A DNA stretch of 35,211 bases, taken from positions 11,200-46,410 of the forward strand of contig NZ_JAEMNU010000029.1 of NCBI RefSeq assembly GCF_016461825.1. Direction: 5' to 3'. Positions 35,118 to 35,211 of the stretch are shown piece after piece (positions within the stretch are counted from its first letter, which is position 1; each line of letters starts with the position of its first letter). The stretch comes from Rugamonas violacea. Lineage in GTDB: Bacteria; Pseudomonadota; Gammaproteobacteria; Burkholderiales; Burkholderiaceae_D. The translations under genes were made by a program, and so were the position numbers. The notes beneath the pieces are model-generated. The model ran no database searches and was not told where the DNA came from. It was given only the letters and a program-made list of their open reading frames with translations.

Positions 35118-35211
35118 AGGTTCATCGCGTTTGGTGGGGAAAGACAGACTTGACGTTTTTTGCTGGGAGGGGGTGGCGGCAGGGGTTTTGAATTGGTAAA
35201 TTGATTGTCGC

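Overview
The window is GC-rich, gene-dense chromosomal DNA from a betaproteobacterium. Burkholderiales is very likely, and Oxalobacteraceae (the Massilia/Duganella/Telluria type) is my best guess. The basis is gene content: an intracellular PHB depolymerase and a PHA-granule-region protein, a DUF4124-ntrB-ntrC group behind glnA, the tkt-gap pair, the 7Fe ferredoxin FdxA, and a TAXI-type binding protein with membrane anchors. The genus is inferred from family resemblance and was not tested by any search. There are no tRNA or rRNA genes, no recognisable insertion sequences and no CRISPR array.

Layout. Positions 92-3082 (minus strand) carry phaZ, a ferredoxin-NADP reductase and fdxA. Positions 3279-5452 (minus) carry an M4-type (thermolysin-fold) cytoplasmic metallopeptidase followed by a small protein that I read as an emfourin-like protease inhibitor; small repeats lie between them. 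Positions 5704-9867 hold an NhaD/citrate-type ion transporter, a PHA-system protein, an acyl-CoA-binding protein, an HU protein, an orphan membrane anti-sigma-like protein and an FKBP isomerase. Positions 10171-17595 hold an EI24 membrane protein, a CinA-N/MoaB-like protein, a large divergent bifunctional penicillin-binding protein, a TAXI binding protein and a rhodanese. Positions 17657-22802 form a nitrogen-control block: three NtrC-like sites and a sigma-54 promoter in front of glnA, then a DUF4124 protein, ntrB and ntrC. Positions 22897-35033 hold a CorA transporter, a Rec-DUF3369-HD-GYP regulator, a COG2509 flavoprotein, a TonB-dependent receptor, rsmE, tkt and gap.

How the genes work together. 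The nitrogen block is a closed loop: NtrB and NtrC are encoded just downstream of glnA, whose promoter carries the sites NtrC should use. FdxA and the reductase form a plausible electron-transfer pair. The peptidase and the emfourin-like protein form a plausible enzyme-inhibitor pair. PHA metabolism appears at two separate places, phaZ and the PHA-system/ACBP region.

The least expected structure is a dispersed palindromic element of about 87 bp, present three times (15474-15560, 17048-17133, 25621-25708). Each copy sits just after a plus-strand gene. One copy is preceded by five tandem copies of its own 13-base left arm. Other leads are palindromes at the fdxA, phaZ and TonB-receptor promoters, a 95-bp MITE-like element inside the peptidase/inhibitor locus, and a penicillin-binding protein whose glycosyltransferase motifs look degenerate.
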